A stretch of DNA of 64,000 nt from Bradyrhizobium sp. CCGUVB1N3 (GCF_024199925.1 NZ_JANADR010000002.1:248001-312000); one strand, 5' to 3'. Numbered from the stretch's first letter, positions 14,434 to 24,818 are shown. Program-made: numbers and translations. The notes: a model not told the origin generated them from the letters alone.

Positions 14434-16512
14434 TCAGATCATCACGTCCGATTGGGAGGATGAGCGCTTCTGCAATGAGATAATCCGGTTGAGCAGCGCG
14501 CGCTGGCGGGCCATGGCCTCGCCTTCTGGCTTCAGCATAGGTTCTATCTGATCGGCTCTTGCGCCCTCGAACGTATGATTTTCGACCTCGCGCTCGCGCC
14601 ATTGTTTTACTGCCTTCTTATCGGCCGGTTCAGTCTGCGCTTCTTCCACCAGAGTTGACGTTTCAGCTTCATGTCGTGCCCGACACTGATCCTGATCGGC
14701 AAGCGCGAGATATTTCTCGCCGTGATCGAGAGCAATGGGATCCGTTGGGAACGTATCTGCTTCATTAACGGCAGAATATCCGGGGTTGCTTGTGCTGGCG
14801 ATCTCTTCTCCGTTCTGCTCGCACTGCACTGGCGTAGCGGATGCGGAGACTTGCTGCGTAATCGGAGTTGGCTCCGGCAGTCGGCCGGTCTGGCTCTCGA
14901 AGATTCGCCTTAGTATGCGGTCTGAGTAGTATTTCACTTTAGACATTTGCAACGGTGGCAGTCCCTTGATCAGGACGATCTCGCTGTTCTCATCGATCCG
15001 GCGGACCTGCTCAGGACGCATCAGGTTGGCTCCCTGATCCGAAAGATGGATGTTGGTGTCGAACATTCGGCTTAGCGCGAATGACTTCGATTTGGCGCGG
15101 AAAGTGTAGTCGCCGATCGCCTTGGAAATGTAGATAGGCGTCTCCTCGTCGGCCGTGGCCATGAAGACCTGAATCCCGGTGTTGCTGAGGAAAGTCTCCC
15201 TCCCCGACTGCTCGTACAGGCCGGTTAGAGCCGAGAGGCTCTGCACCACGAACATGAACCGACCCTGGTAGCCCGCGATTGTGGTGACGGCCGTCTCCAC
15301 TGACTCTAGCTTGCCGAGATGCTTGAACTCGTCGAGTAGAAACAAGACCTCAAATATCTCATCGTTGGTCGGCATAGAGCGCTGCATGACCGCCACTACC
15401 TGCTGAAAGAAAAGGCGGACCAGTGGTGCGATGACCAAAAGGTCATTTGGGCTCACGCAAAGATAAATTGTGGTAGGGTCGCGGCGGAGATCGTAGATTG
15501 AGAAGTCGCATCGCGTCGTCGCCGCTTTGATTAGCGGGTCCGCCCAGAGGTTAAGTCCACCATCTCCAAGGACCGACGTGTAGGACGTGAGAATTTTGGT
15601 GTCATTTCCTGCCATGTTATCAAAGATGCGGCGCGCTTCTTGGTTCTGACACTCCTCCGCCAACTGGGCAAAGAGCTTGTACTTTTCTCCGGGCAATGTG
15701 AGGAGGTCATAGACGGCGCCAATCGTTGGTGTGCCACGCTCGATACAAGCGAGCACTCCGGCGGCGAACAGATCTCTCGCACCATCGATAAAGCCTTCCG
15801 ACCCTTTGCCTTTCGGCGAAAGCAGGTTGTAAGCAAGGCGGCGCGCTTCGCTAAACTGGCGCTCCGACGGCATACAGACGATGTCAAGAACTGGATTGTA
15901 GCTATGAGTGCGGCCGCCCGGGTCCATCGGGGCGAATTTAAAGATCTGGTCGCCCCGGGCTTTTCGCGCGCGCGACGTCAGCTCGAACAGTTCGCCTTTA
16001 ACGTCAAGCGCCAAAACCGAGCCGTTGAACGTCAGCAGCGTAGGAATAACAATCCCGACGCCTTTGCCGGCGCGGGTCGGCGCTACCACTAGGCTGTGCG
16101 GCTGCTCGCCATTGCTTAGATACTGGCCCGGCCAGCCCGGACCCACCGTCTTGCCAAAGATTGGTCCGGAAACCCTGTGATAGGGCAGGATATAGCGAGC
16201 TTTTCTCATCTCACCGAAGCGCGCCCACCGGGCCGTGCCATGGTGCTGGGGTTTAAGCACTATGGCGGCCAGCATGAGGGACGCGATGACAGCCGTGAAG
16301 CCGACAATCGTCAATCCGCGGCAGAAGGCCTGCGTCACGTAGCCCCGGTAAAAGGGCGTCTCGTACCAAATTGCGAAGACATCGAAGCTCTGGACCGCTT
16401 GGAGAGTAAAGCCATGCTGAAAATTAACATAGGCGCTCGCCAGAAATACGCCGAGCGGCAGCGATAAAGCTGCACCGAATAAAAGCCTTTCAAGTTTTTG
16501 GCTGGAACGCAT
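14434..16512 (-). CDS. virD4: VirD4 type IV coupling protein
   Basis: 692 residues, close in length to Agrobacterium VirD4 (about 660). The N-terminal membrane region matches VirD4 (FAIWYETPFYRGYVTQAF). Walker A is VVAPTRAGKGVGIVIPTLL and Walker B is EVLFLLDEFKHLGKLE. Many blocks match VirD4 as I recall it (GSVLALDVKGELFELTSRAR, NMAGNDTKILTSYTSVLGDG). It would recruit VirD2-T-strand and VirE/VirF effectors to the VirB channel. An AAGGAGG ribosome site lies before ATG 16512. The last 150 residues diverge, as usual. It is distinct from the TraG coupling protein at 22420. Confidence 0.95.
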   Translation of the reverse strand: MRSSQKLERLLFGAALSLPLGVFLASAYVNFQHGFTLQAVQSFDVFAIWYETPFYRGYVTQAFCRGLTIVGFTAVIASLMLAAIVLKPQHHGTARWARFGEMRKARYILPYHRVSGPIFGKTVGPGWPGQYLSNGEQPHSLVVAPTRAGKGVGIVIPTLLTFNGSVLALDVKGELFELTSRARKARGDQIFKFAPMDPGGRTHSYNPVLDIVCMPSERQFSEARRLAYNLLSPKGKGSEGFIDGARDLFAAGVLACIERGTPTIGAVYDLLTLPGEKYKLFAQLAEECQNQEARRIFDNMAGNDTKILTSYTSVLGDGGLNLWADPLIKAATTRCDFSIYDLRRDPTTIYLCVSPNDLLVIAPLVRLFFQQVVAVMQRSMPTNDEIFEVLFLLDEFKHLGKLESVETAVTTIAGYQGRFMFVVQSLSALTGLYEQSGRETFLSNTGIQVFMATADEETPIYISKAIGDYTFRAKSKSFALSRMFDTNIHLSDQGANLMRPEQVRRIDENSEIVLIKGLPPLQMSKVKYYSDRILRRIFESQTGRLPEPTPITQQVSASATPVQCEQNGEEIASTSNPGYSAVNEADTFPTDPIALDHGEKYLALADQDQCRARHEAETSTLVEEAQTEPADKKAVKQWREREVENHTFEGARADQIEPMLKPEGEAMARQRALLNRIISLQKRSSSQSDVMI

Positions 16513-16556
16513 GATCGTCTGACCTCCTTAGAGCCGATCCAAGAGGAAGGGATTCA

Positions 16557-16990
16557 TTATCGAGGGGCTGGCCTGGTCAAGCGCTTGAGCATGATGAGGA
16601 TCATGGCGAGACGGATGAAGGCAACGACCGTTTCGGCACGACGAATTTATGCAGTTCGTTGCGCTTGACGATCTCAATGGTCCAGCAACCGATGTCGGCG
16701 ACCACCTCTGCCATCTTGGCTCCCCGGTAGCCAGCATCGGCAAAAATGCGCTTAATGAAAGGGAACGAGCGGCGTGCGCTGCGGAGCAAGTCACGACCAC
16801 CGTCGCGCGCTTGCTGATGGCGGGATGGACTACGACACTCAGCAGCAGGCCGAGCGTATCGACAAGGATATGGCGTTTGCGACCGGTGACCTTCTTGCCG
16901 GCATCAAAGCCTTGCGGGTCGAGCGCAGAGCCCCTTTTCGCGCCGCCTTGTCACTCTGGCTGTCAATGATTGCCGCCGGTCGCTCTTGAC
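16557..16990 (-). pseudogene. IS5-family transposase remnant, frameshifted
   Basis: One frame reads [20 protein letters not shown] and [17 protein letters not shown], typical of IS5 (IS427-like) transposases around the second Asp. Another frame holds the C-terminal [13 protein letters not shown] motif near 16560-16610. An upstream piece, in a third frame, extends to about 16990. Several frameshifts make it dead. It separates virD4 from virE3. Confidence 0.7.
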
Positions 16991-17182
16991 TTCGCACTCA
17001 TCACCGACGAGGAAATCGGGCGCGGCGTCTAGGGCAGTGTCCCGGCGCCCGTCCCCTCAGGAATGATGACTTGGTTGGTCATTGCAAAGGCCATCCGAGA
17101 TTCTTTCAACTGCATCCAGTCCGACGAGACGCTCGCCGTCTATCCGCACTTCTGCAAATGCTCCAGTCTTGACGCATCGACA

Positions 17183-19006
17183 TCAGCATCTACCTATGCT
17201 CGCCACAGTTCGCGTGTCGAGGCCAGCTCTCTTCGCTGCTCCGTCGCGACGCCTTGCGGCTTCCATCATAGCCATTCTCCTACCGTTCGGCGCCGCGCTG
17301 GCGGCGCTACTACTTCGGTAGTTAGGAGGTTGCGCCTTGCTAAAATCATCTTTGATCGCCTCAAGTCTGCTTGCAACATCGGAGGTTGGTAAGACCTCTG
17401 GCGTCGTGTCCTCACCTACTGGTTTGATCGTTTCATGACCATGACTCGCTGCTTTCCACGGTGGCATACCCCACGGGCAATCGTTCGCAACGCTGTTCAA
17501 CGTGCTTTTGTGCTTAGGAAGTTGCGTCTTGCTAAAATCATCTTTGATCGCGTCGTTTCTGCTTGCAGCATCGAAGGCTGGTAAGATCTCTAGAACCGTG
17601 TCCACGCCCGCTGGTTTCGTTGCCCCATGACTCGCTGCTGCCAACAGTTGCATACCCGAGGGGGCATCGTGCTCCCTGAGCGCCCCACCGCTGTCCAACT
17701 TGCTCTGATACTTAGGACGTTGCGCCTTACCGAAGTCGACTTGAAGCGCTTCGGATTTGTTCGCAGAACCGGAAGCAAGTGGGGTTTCGCGCGCCGCCGC
17801 TGCCTGTGACTGCACCGCCAACATGATTTTGTCGATGTTTCTGGTAGAAACGCTGTTCGAATGGTGATCGTCTTCCACGCGATCCCCTTCATTCGAAGGA
17901 GCGTCGAAATGAGAGGTATTTTCCCAAGCCGCCTTATGCTGTATTGCTTCTGCAGCTCTCATTTTCTGAGCATTTTGCTCATGCTCTTGGAGACCCTTTA
18001 GGCGCGTCTTCAGTTTTATTCCCAACACTTTCGTGGTAACGACCTTGGCATCGCTGCCGACATATTTCGTTTCACGTTTGAACAACTTGCCAAGGGTATG
18101 TTTGGTATCGATTAACTGATAGGTACGTTCGTCGAACGTGGCCGACCTTTTGTTCCAAAGCCTTCGATGGGACGTAATGTTTCTGCCCAGCTCGTTTCCC
18201 TTCGGATCCAATAGAGATGTATATGACTTGATGCCAAAGAGCGTCCTGGTTTCGGTTACCTCAGTTCTCCTGTCTTGCGATTTTATCGAATATTTCGAGA
18301 AGCCGCGACTTTCGCGACCGATCAGTTCCAGATTGCCGTCTTCGTCTCGCTCAAAAACTTCTTTTCTGGAGCCTTTGGTACGGGTTAGGATGCGATATTT
18401 CTTGTTATCGGCCGCGCTTTCGTAAGGGGCGCTAATCTCCTCAGAAATCGACCTGAAGAACCGACCATCCCGAAGCCTGCCCGTGTAGTAGCTGGTGCGA
18501 ATCAGGTGGCCTTTTTCGTCGCGTTCCCATTGTTCACGGAAACGGCCATTTCTGAGTTCGAGGCTGCAGGAGCGAAGCTCACCCTTCGGGCCAAACTCGT
18601 AGCTCGCCTTTTTGCGCCAACCCTCCCTTTTAAGATGGCTGACGTAAACAGTACCTGACTGCGGGTCACGTTCTAGGACCTCCGTGGTCTTCCTGACCAC
18701 ACCCCTTTTACGCGTGCGCTTACCATTCTTATCGATTACAAGCTTCTTGTTGCCGAGGAGCTTGTAGCCGATCTCACCGTGATAGCCCTCTTTCACTTTG
18801 TCGAAGAGTTCCATCTCGGCGACATATGCGGTTTGTTTGCTTGGTCTCCTAAGCCCGCGATCTATGCTGCGAGCTTCGTCGGCCATTTCCCGCGCTCGAA
18901 GATGCTGCTTTGCTTCGCGCCTAGCAGAACGGGCGTTCTTATAGACAGGATCTCTCAGCTTGATTGGTTTTTTTTTGATGTCGACCATGAATTGGTTCTT
19001 CTGCAC
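17183..19006 (-). CDS. virE3: VirE3-like effector
   Basis: About 607 residues from GTG 19006 (ATG 18988 is an alternative). Region 60-120 matches Agrobacterium VirE3: EGYHGEIGYKLLGNKKLVID and KTTEVLERDPQSGTVYV. VirE3 is secreted through VirB/VirD4 and enters the plant nucleus, where it acts in transcription and aids VirE2 import. The N-terminus is strongly basic (KKKPIKLRDP, ARSARREAKQHLRARE). The C-terminal third has three imperfect repeats of about 60 residues, each with AIKDDFSKAQxPxYxS, AASHG and KPxGxDT. The tail (RRDGAAKRAGLDTRTVAS) is basic, as in type IV substrates. Last gene of virE1-E2-E3. Confidence 0.88.
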   Translation of the reverse strand: MQKNQFMVDIKKKPIKLRDPVYKNARSARREAKQHLRAREMADEARSIDRGLRRPSKQTAYVAEMELFDKVKEGYHGEIGYKLLGNKKLVIDKNGKRTRKRGVVRKTTEVLERDPQSGTVYVSHLKREGWRKKASYEFGPKGELRSCSLELRNGRFREQWERDEKGHLIRTSYYTGRLRDGRFFRSISEEISAPYESAADNKKYRILTRTKGSRKEVFERDEDGNLELIGRESRGFSKYSIKSQDRRTEVTETRTLFGIKSYTSLLDPKGNELGRNITSHRRLWNKRSATFDERTYQLIDTKHTLGKLFKRETKYVGSDAKVVTTKVLGIKLKTRLKGLQEHEQNAQKMRAAEAIQHKAAWENTSHFDAPSNEGDRVEDDHHSNSVSTRNIDKIMLAVQSQAAAARETPLASGSANKSEALQVDFGKAQRPKYQSKLDSGGALREHDAPSGMQLLAAASHGATKPAGVDTVLEILPAFDAASRNDAIKDDFSKTQLPKHKSTLNSVANDCPWGMPPWKAASHGHETIKPVGEDTTPEVLPTSDVASRLEAIKDDFSKAQPPNYRSSSAASAAPNGRRMAMMEAARRRDGAAKRAGLDTRTVASIGRC

Positions 19007-19133
19007 TCTCTCGCAAGAGAGTCGTGGAATATGTAGAACTCATGCAAGCGTCCCGCGGAAGGGCGTTGCCGGCTGTCCTTTGCCTCCCGGCTTTCTCCAC
19101 TGACACGCCACTGCGTGCGCGCAACTGTCAGGT

Positions 19134-20675
19134 TCAACAACTACGGGAAATGTCGCGTAATCTGTCGTTCCGATCCTCGTATCTGCTGCTTGGCGGCGGC
19201 TGAGGCTTGCTTGTATTGCTGCTGCTGCCCGCCTCGGTGCCCCGACCCGACAGAAGCCGTTCCGTTACGCTAGCTGGAACATCCAGCGTTGTACCCTTAT
19301 TCTTCTCTTGGTCAGCCCTTTGCAGAGTCAGAGCAAGTGACGTGAAGGAAGGTTTCGTGTAAGTCACGCCTCTAGCGCTTCCATCATCGGCGTAGAATAT
19401 CTGTTTTGCCGCGTACGTCTCCATTATGGATTCGCCTTTCGATAACTTAATTGAATGTCCTTCAACAAGGGCCGCATCGACCTCCACGAGTACGCGATCA
19501 TGGGACGCATACTTATCAAGCATCTTATTCCAATCTGGCTTGAATGTGCCCCATTGCGGGTTGATTCCATGCTCTTTGCACACCTCCTGAAAGTATTCAG
19601 GAAAGCGCCCTGCGAGAAAATCCGGTGTGACGAACGTATTGCCCTCCGGCATTCTGATTATCATCCGATGGTCCATTGCTTCCATGGAGGGTGGTCCCTG
19701 AACGGCTTGTACCGCTTCGTCGCCGGGCATCAGCTGGACAACTTCTTTTATCGGGAAGTATATCGTATCGATCTTCACGTAGGCACTGTGGGTATCCTGG
19801 TTATACCCGCGGCTTTCGCCAACATAGTCGCGTAAGCGGTGCGTGGCTTGCTCGGGTCCAAGCGTGCGCTCGATGAAGTCGATGGTTTGATAGCCGTGAA
19901 GCGTTGACTTCAGCCATACAACGCCGTCAAGAGCCGCTTCCAAGTCCCAAGCCGTACACTCTTGATAAGCATCGTCTGGGAGGCGCGAAAACCCCTTCAT
20001 GACTCCGTTCTTCATTCGAAGCATGATGTCCGGAGCCTGCTCGCCGCTAGTATGCGGATCTTGATGGGCGAACGCTCGTCGCCTCTTCCCGGCTGGAGTG
20101 TTGTAAAGCTGCGCCTCGCCATCGAGTTTGTAAGTCGGAATGATCTCGGGCTTCCCGTCCTTAAGCACTATCTTTCCGTCTTTATCCCTCTTTTCTGTTT
20201 TGCCACTTTCGAAAAGCCTGTTATCACGCTCCGCGGTCAGCCCAAGTGATGTCGTGAGTTTCCTGAACTCGGCATTTTTGTAGTCTATCTTGTGTTTCTC
20301 GTTATGAGGGACCTTAATGGCATTCCAAAGTGTATTCTTAGTATAGTAGTTGCCTTCGTACTTGATGTAGATAAGCTGCTCGTCCATCTGCTTGGCGGTT
20401 TTGTTGCCGAGCTTGGGGAGAGCCTGAAAGTCTGCACCAGTAAAAAACGTATGTACGTTCTTCTTCCTGGAACGGTTTTCGGAATCTTCCGAGTTCAGCG
20501 GCACTGTTTGGATGCCATTGGCTCGAAGTGTAGTGTCTGCAACCGCAATCAAAAGGTCGTCGTTCGAGGGAAGTCTGGCGGCGACGGTGCGTCGAGCTGC
20601 ACTGAGTTTAAGCGCTGCAAATCGTTTAGCGTAATCATCGCCGACCTGGGGCATGACTTCGTCATCATCGGCCAC
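19134..20675 (-). CDS. virE2: VirE2-like single-strand DNA-binding effector
   Basis: 513 residues, near the 533-550 of Agrobacterium VirE2. Start is GTG 20675 with GAAGGA 9 bp upstream. VirE2 coats the T-strand inside the plant cell. Similarity is low but collinear: a YNTPAGKRRRAFAHQ then GEQAPDIMLRMKNGV segment matches the VirE2 region ending LLPDILIKTPQND. The C-terminus PPPSSRYEDRNDRLRDISRS recalls the basic VirE2 export tail. Position between virE1-like and virE3 genes supports the call. The same PDIL domain occurs twice in the mosaic protein at 33946. Confidence 0.8.
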   Translation of the reverse strand: MADDDEVMPQVGDDYAKRFAALKLSAARRTVAARLPSNDDLLIAVADTTLRANGIQTVPLNSEDSENRSRKKNVHTFFTGADFQALPKLGNKTAKQMDEQLIYIKYEGNYYTKNTLWNAIKVPHNEKHKIDYKNAEFRKLTTSLGLTAERDNRLFESGKTEKRDKDGKIVLKDGKPEIIPTYKLDGEAQLYNTPAGKRRRAFAHQDPHTSGEQAPDIMLRMKNGVMKGFSRLPDDAYQECTAWDLEAALDGVVWLKSTLHGYQTIDFIERTLGPEQATHRLRDYVGESRGYNQDTHSAYVKIDTIYFPIKEVVQLMPGDEAVQAVQGPPSMEAMDHRMIIRMPEGNTFVTPDFLAGRFPEYFQEVCKEHGINPQWGTFKPDWNKMLDKYASHDRVLVEVDAALVEGHSIKLSKGESIMETYAAKQIFYADDGSARGVTYTKPSFTSLALTLQRADQEKNKGTTLDVPASVTERLLSGRGTEAGSSSNTSKPQPPPSSRYEDRNDRLRDISRSC

Positions 20676-20704
20676 GTAATCGATCCTTCAATAACCTGGG
20701 GTGT

Positions 20705-20932
20705 TCAGCTGCGAGTGTTTTTTGTTTGCTTTTCATCTCGGGCCTTTACAGCTCGTAGCAATGCCATAAGCCGACGTTCACGAGACTCCAAAAATAGATT
20801 CGGATCGTCCATCGGTGCATAGTCGTTTGCATCAATATCCAGAAGCGCACTCAGTTCGCGTGATAGCCGAACGCTGTTGCCACTCTGATTGAGCCCGGAG
20901 GAGTGAGGTGATGTAAGTGTTTCGGTCGGCAA
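20705..20932 (-). CDS. virE1: Probable VirE1-type chaperone
   Basis: 75 residues from TTG 20932 with a canonical GGAGG 8 bp upstream. In Agrobacterium a small acidic VirE1 (about 65 residues) precedes VirE2 and keeps it soluble before export. Here the size, acidic middle (LLDIDANDYAPMDDPNLFLE) and position 29 bp before virE2 fit that role. I see no clear sequence match to VirE1, so the call rests on context. Confidence 0.65.
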   Translation of the reverse strand: MPTETLTSPHSSGLNQSGNSVRLSRELSALLDIDANDYAPMDDPNLFLESRERRLMALLRAVKARDEKQTKNTRS

Positions 20933-20941
20933 CTTGACCTC

Positions 20942-20972
20942 CGTTCAATATTGAACGCGCCGGTTGGCGCGT
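20942..20972. promoter_or_regulatory. Palindrome upstream of the virE operon
   Basis: CGTTCAATATTGAACG is a perfect 16-bp dyad, overlapped by ACGCGCC-GGTT-GGCGCGT. It lies just before the virE1 ribosome site. The Agrobacterium vir box, bound by VirG, is TNCAATTGAAAY; the TTCAAT/ATTGAA halves agree but are spaced 2 bp wider. It could be a VirG-type operator or another regulator site. Confidence 0.4.
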
Positions 20973-21124
20973 CTCCCATTAATAATGATCTGAAGTTCTA
21001 CGGCGTCAACGTCGAATCGTGCTGCACTTGTAATGTGGTTAGACCCCTCGTTCACCATCGTCCGTCGCTCGCACGCCGCACCCGCGCCTCCAGATCAACG
21101 TAGCTGAACAGCTTGCCCGTTCGA

Positions 21125-21278
21125 TGCGATGGTAGTCCAACATATTGAGGGCGAGCCGTCGGGGATCAACCGGATCTACCGGCTCTATCGGGAGGAAGGA
21201 CTCGTCGTCCGCAAGCGACGTGCCCGCCGCAAGGCTGTGGGGACCCGAGCCCCGATCCTGGTGGAGGCCAAGCCCAAC
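21125..21278 (+). pseudogene. IS3-family orfB fragment
   Basis: PSGINRIYRLYREEGLVVRK followed by RRARRKAVGTRAPILVEAKP matches the region just before the first catalytic Asp of IS3-family transposases. Homology stops where the inverted IS701 fragment begins. Dead scrap. Confidence 0.7.
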
Positions 21279-21828
21279 GCGCTTGGTCCGGAAGCCGACT
21301 TCGGCAGGAATGCCCACCTTGCGCCGCCGATCGCAATCCTCAGTCCATTCCTTCGGAAGATAAAGGCGATAGGCGACAGGCAGGCTGGCGTGGTGGTTGG
21401 CGATCGACAGTGACACCGCCACCTGGCAACTATCCTGCTTGCCGAGCTGCCCGCAATATTGCCGTGCAACTCCAACCGAATGTCGCCCCTGCTTGGGAAA
21501 GCCGGTGTCATCGATGATCTAAGCTTCGATCGGGCTCTGGCGTTCAATCGCCGGCAGGACCATCTCGCGTACCTCGCCCAGCACCTTCTCATCCGACCAG
21601 GTGCCGCTGCCGACGAAATGCAGCAGCGATTGATGCTGGGCGGCCGTCCGTTCCGGAGCCGTCACCGCCGCCATCGGCTCCACGCTCTTGCGATCGCCAC
21701 AGGCCATGAGGCCGACGCAATAGTCGCGCAGCGGTGCCTTCCGATCAGCATGACCGATGACGCTGGCAAGCCCTCCAAATACGCCGCAAATCGCATCTCA
21801 CTGGTCTTGGTGCCACGCCCGCTCATGT
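21250..21828 (-). pseudogene. IS701-family transposase, N-terminal part, frameshifted
   Basis: In successive frames: MSGRGTKTSEMRFAAYLEGL, YCVGLMACGDRKSVEPMAAV, HQSLLHFVGSGTWSD, VREMVLPAIERQSPIEA, DDTGFPKQGRHSVGVARQYC, QVAVSLSIANHHASLPVAYR. These are ordered IS701 motifs, the DDTGFPK block holding a catalytic Asp. At least two frameshifts and a truncated 3' end make it inactive. The stretch 21829-22419 has no recognisable gene. Confidence 0.75.
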
Positions 21829-22419
21829 GGCCTCCTCGGCTGATGGTCCATGCTTCAACCATCGCTGATTCCGGCCGGACAAAGCCTGCGGTTGTGTGAC
21901 TCAGTCAGACTATGAGCTCCCTGGGGAACGCGTTGATCGTGGTGCGTTTTGAACAGCCAAAGAAACCTTGACCCAAGCGCAACTAAAGCCGGGTAATAGC
22001 CTTGCGGACTGGGGACCGTCATCGCCCAGCGCTCGTTGGCCTATGACCAGCCGCGCAGCAGCGCGCGCATCTGCACATGCGTTCAGAGGGCGTCGAAGCG
22101 TGGTTGTCTTCCTCAAACTGAGGGCCGAGACAATGTAAGGAATGATCGGTCACCTCTACGTTCGAGGTTGGTTTTGCACGGGGGACATGGCTTCTTATCG
22201 CAAGGCGCGGCGGCCGGTAGTAGCCTTGGTAGCGCTGGCTCGCAAACGAGTCGATCGTTGAGCCCGCGGTTGCTGTCGTTGTGGATGCGCTCCGTCTCGG
22301 CTTTCCGTTCCCGGACAATATTGCCGTCGCCGCACACGCCCCTTCTTTCTCTGCTTTGGAACCGGCCGGTCTGTTGGAGGCCGGCCACGTCTTTCCCCCC
22401 ATCGCCGCTTTCATGATCA

Positions 22420-24357
22420 TCAGCGACGGCTACTTGCTTCTCGCCGGTAGAACCTGTTCTCGCCGACGCAGGCTCGCATGTCGACGCGCCGGAACCAGAT
22501 GGCGCGACCGCAGCGTAGCGGCGGGTTGCCCGCCGTGAAGATGATCTGTTCGTCGGTCCGCATGCGCAGCACCTCATGCGGCAGCATCAGCGGCCGGCGC
22601 GCGAGCTGTTTGGACCGCGTCTGGGAGGAACCGGACATCTGCGAGGACCGGGTCAACTGATCAACCTCGACCGTCGTGTCGCCGCAGCGCTTCGAGATGT
22701 AGTCGGCGGTTTCGGGATCGTTGATTGCGGCGAAGGAGATCCAGGAGGCGCTCTCGAACCATTTGCTGGTGGCATCACGTCCGCCATAGGCCTCGCGCAT
22801 TTGGCCGATCGACTGATAGAGCATCAAGAGGGTGATGCCGTACTTACGACCGGCATCGCGTGCCGTCTCGAGAATGCGTAAGTGCCCGAGGCGAGCGACC
22901 TCATCGAGCAGGAACAGGGTCCGGCCGGTCACTTCGCCATTGCGATTGTAGATGGCGTTAAGGAGTGCGCCGATGATGACGCGGGCAAGGCCGGCGTGGT
23001 TCTCCAGCGTCTTCAGGTCGAGATTGATGAAGACGTCCGTCCGGCCCTCCGCCAGCTCGGCCGTCGTGAAGCTCGACCCCGACACCAGCGCGGCATAGTT
23101 GGCATAGGAGAGCCAGTGCGTCTCCTTCACGGCGTTGGCGTAGACGCCGCTAAAAGTCTCCGGGGTCATGGCGATGAACGGCGCGACGTTCTCCTTCACG
23201 AACTCCGATTCCGAATTGTCGTAGATCGTCTGAAGCCGCTGGCGCAGCTTCGGCTCCGGCTCGGACAGGTTGGCGCGGACCTGGCGCAGGTGCTGATCTT
23301 TCCTGTCCATATGACCGGACAGACAGACGTCGGCGATCAGTGCCGTCAGCAGCTGCAAGGCCGAGGCGCGAAAGAAGTCGTCCCGTGCCGAACCCTGGCG
23401 CGGATTGTCGGTCATGATCCATGAGGCGACGGCGGCAATGTCCTCTTCCTTGGTCGCGCCGTGCTGGCCGATCCAGTCGAGCACATTGAAGCCGATCTCT
23501 GACGAGCGCGGGTCGAGCACGAAGACCTGCCGACCCGCCTCGTGCCGGTGTCCGCTGACCATAGGCGCGACCTCGTTGGAAGGATCGAGGAGGACCAGCC
23601 CGCCGCCCCATTTGAGCGCCGTTGGCACCGTGACGGATGTCGTTTTGAAGCCGCCGGACCCTGCAAACACGATGCCGTGCGATGAGCCGAAGGAGGCATC
23701 GAAGCAGAGCAGGGGAGACCTGCCGCCAGCACCCCATGTCTCGGCGTCCTCAGTGCGGAAGGACTGGCCCGCGCCCGCATCCCGATCGACGCGATAGCGC
23801 TCACCGATCACGATGCCACCCACCTCAGGGAATAACCGTGCAGCCTCCGCCATCGCCATCCAATCGGACTCGCCATGGATGGCGCGCCGTCCTCGGATGC
23901 GGCGCGGAATGGAGCTTGCGAAGGCAGTGTTGCCCCTGATCGCGACCCGGATCCCGAACACGGCCCCAAGCGCCACGATGGTCGCGCCAACGATGGTCGA
24001 CGGATCGGCGTAGGCGAGAAGCCGGTCGCCAGTTGGCAGCGCGCCGGCGAAGGAATGCAGCCGCGCGATCTCCCGCAAAGCGGCGATCGCTACGACGATC
24101 ATGCCGCCAGACACGACACCCCAGCCGGCAGCGCGGATCGCGGTCGCGCCTGCGGCCGCGACCAGGAAGACCACGCCGTTTGCGGCGGCCAACGCATAGG
24201 GCATGGCGATGCCGATCCGGCCGAGCAGAAGGCGTGCGTTCGGCGTTGTCCCGAACTTCGCAAACCACACCTCAATGCCCGTGATGGCAAGGCAAGAGCC
24301 CACCATCAGCACGGCCGGCGCGATGGCCAGCGCGATCTTACTTCCCTTCATGACCAA
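22420..24357 (-). CDS. traG: TraG conjugative coupling protein
   Basis: 645 residues, the Ti-type TraG coupling ATPase that links the TraA relaxosome to the Trb channel. It has four N-terminal membrane helices. Walker A is [15 protein letters not shown] and Walker B is [28 protein letters not shown] and [17 protein letters not shown] are TraG family blocks. It overlaps traD by 20 bp in a traC-traD-traG operon running away from oriT. It appears intact. Confidence 0.93.
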   Translation of the reverse strand: MVMKGSKIALAIAPAVLMVGSCLAITGIEVWFAKFGTTPNARLLLGRIGIAMPYALAAANGVVFLVAAAGATAIRAAGWGVVSGGMIVVAIAALREIARLHSFAGALPTGDRLLAYADPSTIVGATIVALGAVFGIRVAIRGNTAFASSIPRRIRGRRAIHGESDWMAMAEAARLFPEVGGIVIGERYRVDRDAGAGQSFRTEDAETWGAGGRSPLLCFDASFGSSHGIVFAGSGGFKTTSVTVPTALKWGGGLVLLDPSNEVAPMVSGHRHEAGRQVFVLDPRSSEIGFNVLDWIGQHGATKEEDIAAVASWIMTDNPRQGSARDDFFRASALQLLTALIADVCLSGHMDRKDQHLRQVRANLSEPEPKLRQRLQTIYDNSESEFVKENVAPFIAMTPETFSGVYANAVKETHWLSYANYAALVSGSSFTTAELAEGRTDVFINLDLKTLENHAGLARVIIGALLNAIYNRNGEVTGRTLFLLDEVARLGHLRILETARDAGRKYGITLLMLYQSIGQMREAYGGRDATSKWFESASWISFAAINDPETADYISKRCGDTTVEVDQLTRSSQMSGSSQTRSKQLARRPLMLPHEVLRMRTDEQIIFTAGNPPLRCGRAIWFRRVDMRACVGENRFYRREASSRR

Positions 24358-24553
24358 ACGCCTTCGCGCCGATCGCCGTCAGGCGCTCGCGTTCCGCTTC
24401 GTTGCCGTGAAGCCGCTCCTTGGCCTCTATCAGCAGGCCCAGCAGCAGCGCCCGCTTTTCGTAGCGCAGCCCGGCCTTGGCGATCAGGCCGCCGAGCTCG
24501 ATCTTCTCCCGCGTATTCTTCTTGCGGGCCTCTGTGGCGTCGGAGCGGTGCAT
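24338..24553 (-). CDS. traD: TraD conjugation accessory protein
   Basis: 71 residues with the family pattern [20 protein letters not shown] and [11 protein letters not shown]. Ti-type TraD is a small protein always encoded between traC and traG. Its biochemical role is unclear. The stop overlaps the traG start. Confidence 0.88.
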   Translation of the reverse strand: MHRSDATEARKKNTREKIELGGLIAKAGLRYEKRALLLGLLIEAKERLHGNEAERERLTAIGAKAFGHEGK

Positions 24554-24557
24554 GCGT

Positions 24558-24818
24558 TCAGCCCTGTTCAGCCAGATCCGAAGACGCGCCAGGCGCGATG
24601 GCCGCGGCCGTCTTTGCGGCGCGGCCGCCTCCTTTACGAAACCGGCCGGCGATCTCCGCGAACGCTGACAGCAGTGCCCCCTCGTCGCTTTCGAACTCCC
24701 CGATGCCGGCCTTCAGTGCGATCCGGCCGATCCGCTCGGCCTCCCGCGTTTCGGCCTGCTTCAGCTGGTCCTGGAGCCGAGCGATTTCGTCCCTGATCTG
24801 CCGCGAGGGCTTTTTCAT
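24558..24818 (-). CDS. traC: TraC relaxosome accessory protein
   Basis: 86 residues. [20 protein letters not shown] begins a coiled-coil segment followed by [17 protein letters not shown], the TraC family signature. It assists TraA at oriT. First gene leftward from oriT. Confidence 0.88.
   Translation of the reverse strand: MKKPSRQIRDEIARLQDQLKQAETREAERIGRIALKAGIGEFESDEGALLSAFAEIAGRFRKGGGRAAKTAAAIAPGASSDLAEQG

Noticed and set aside
16183..16198. GGGCAGGATATAGCG, partly like a T-DNA border
   Set aside because: It lies within conserved virD4 coding sequence and lacks the GTAAAC part and the GGC run. A chance match.
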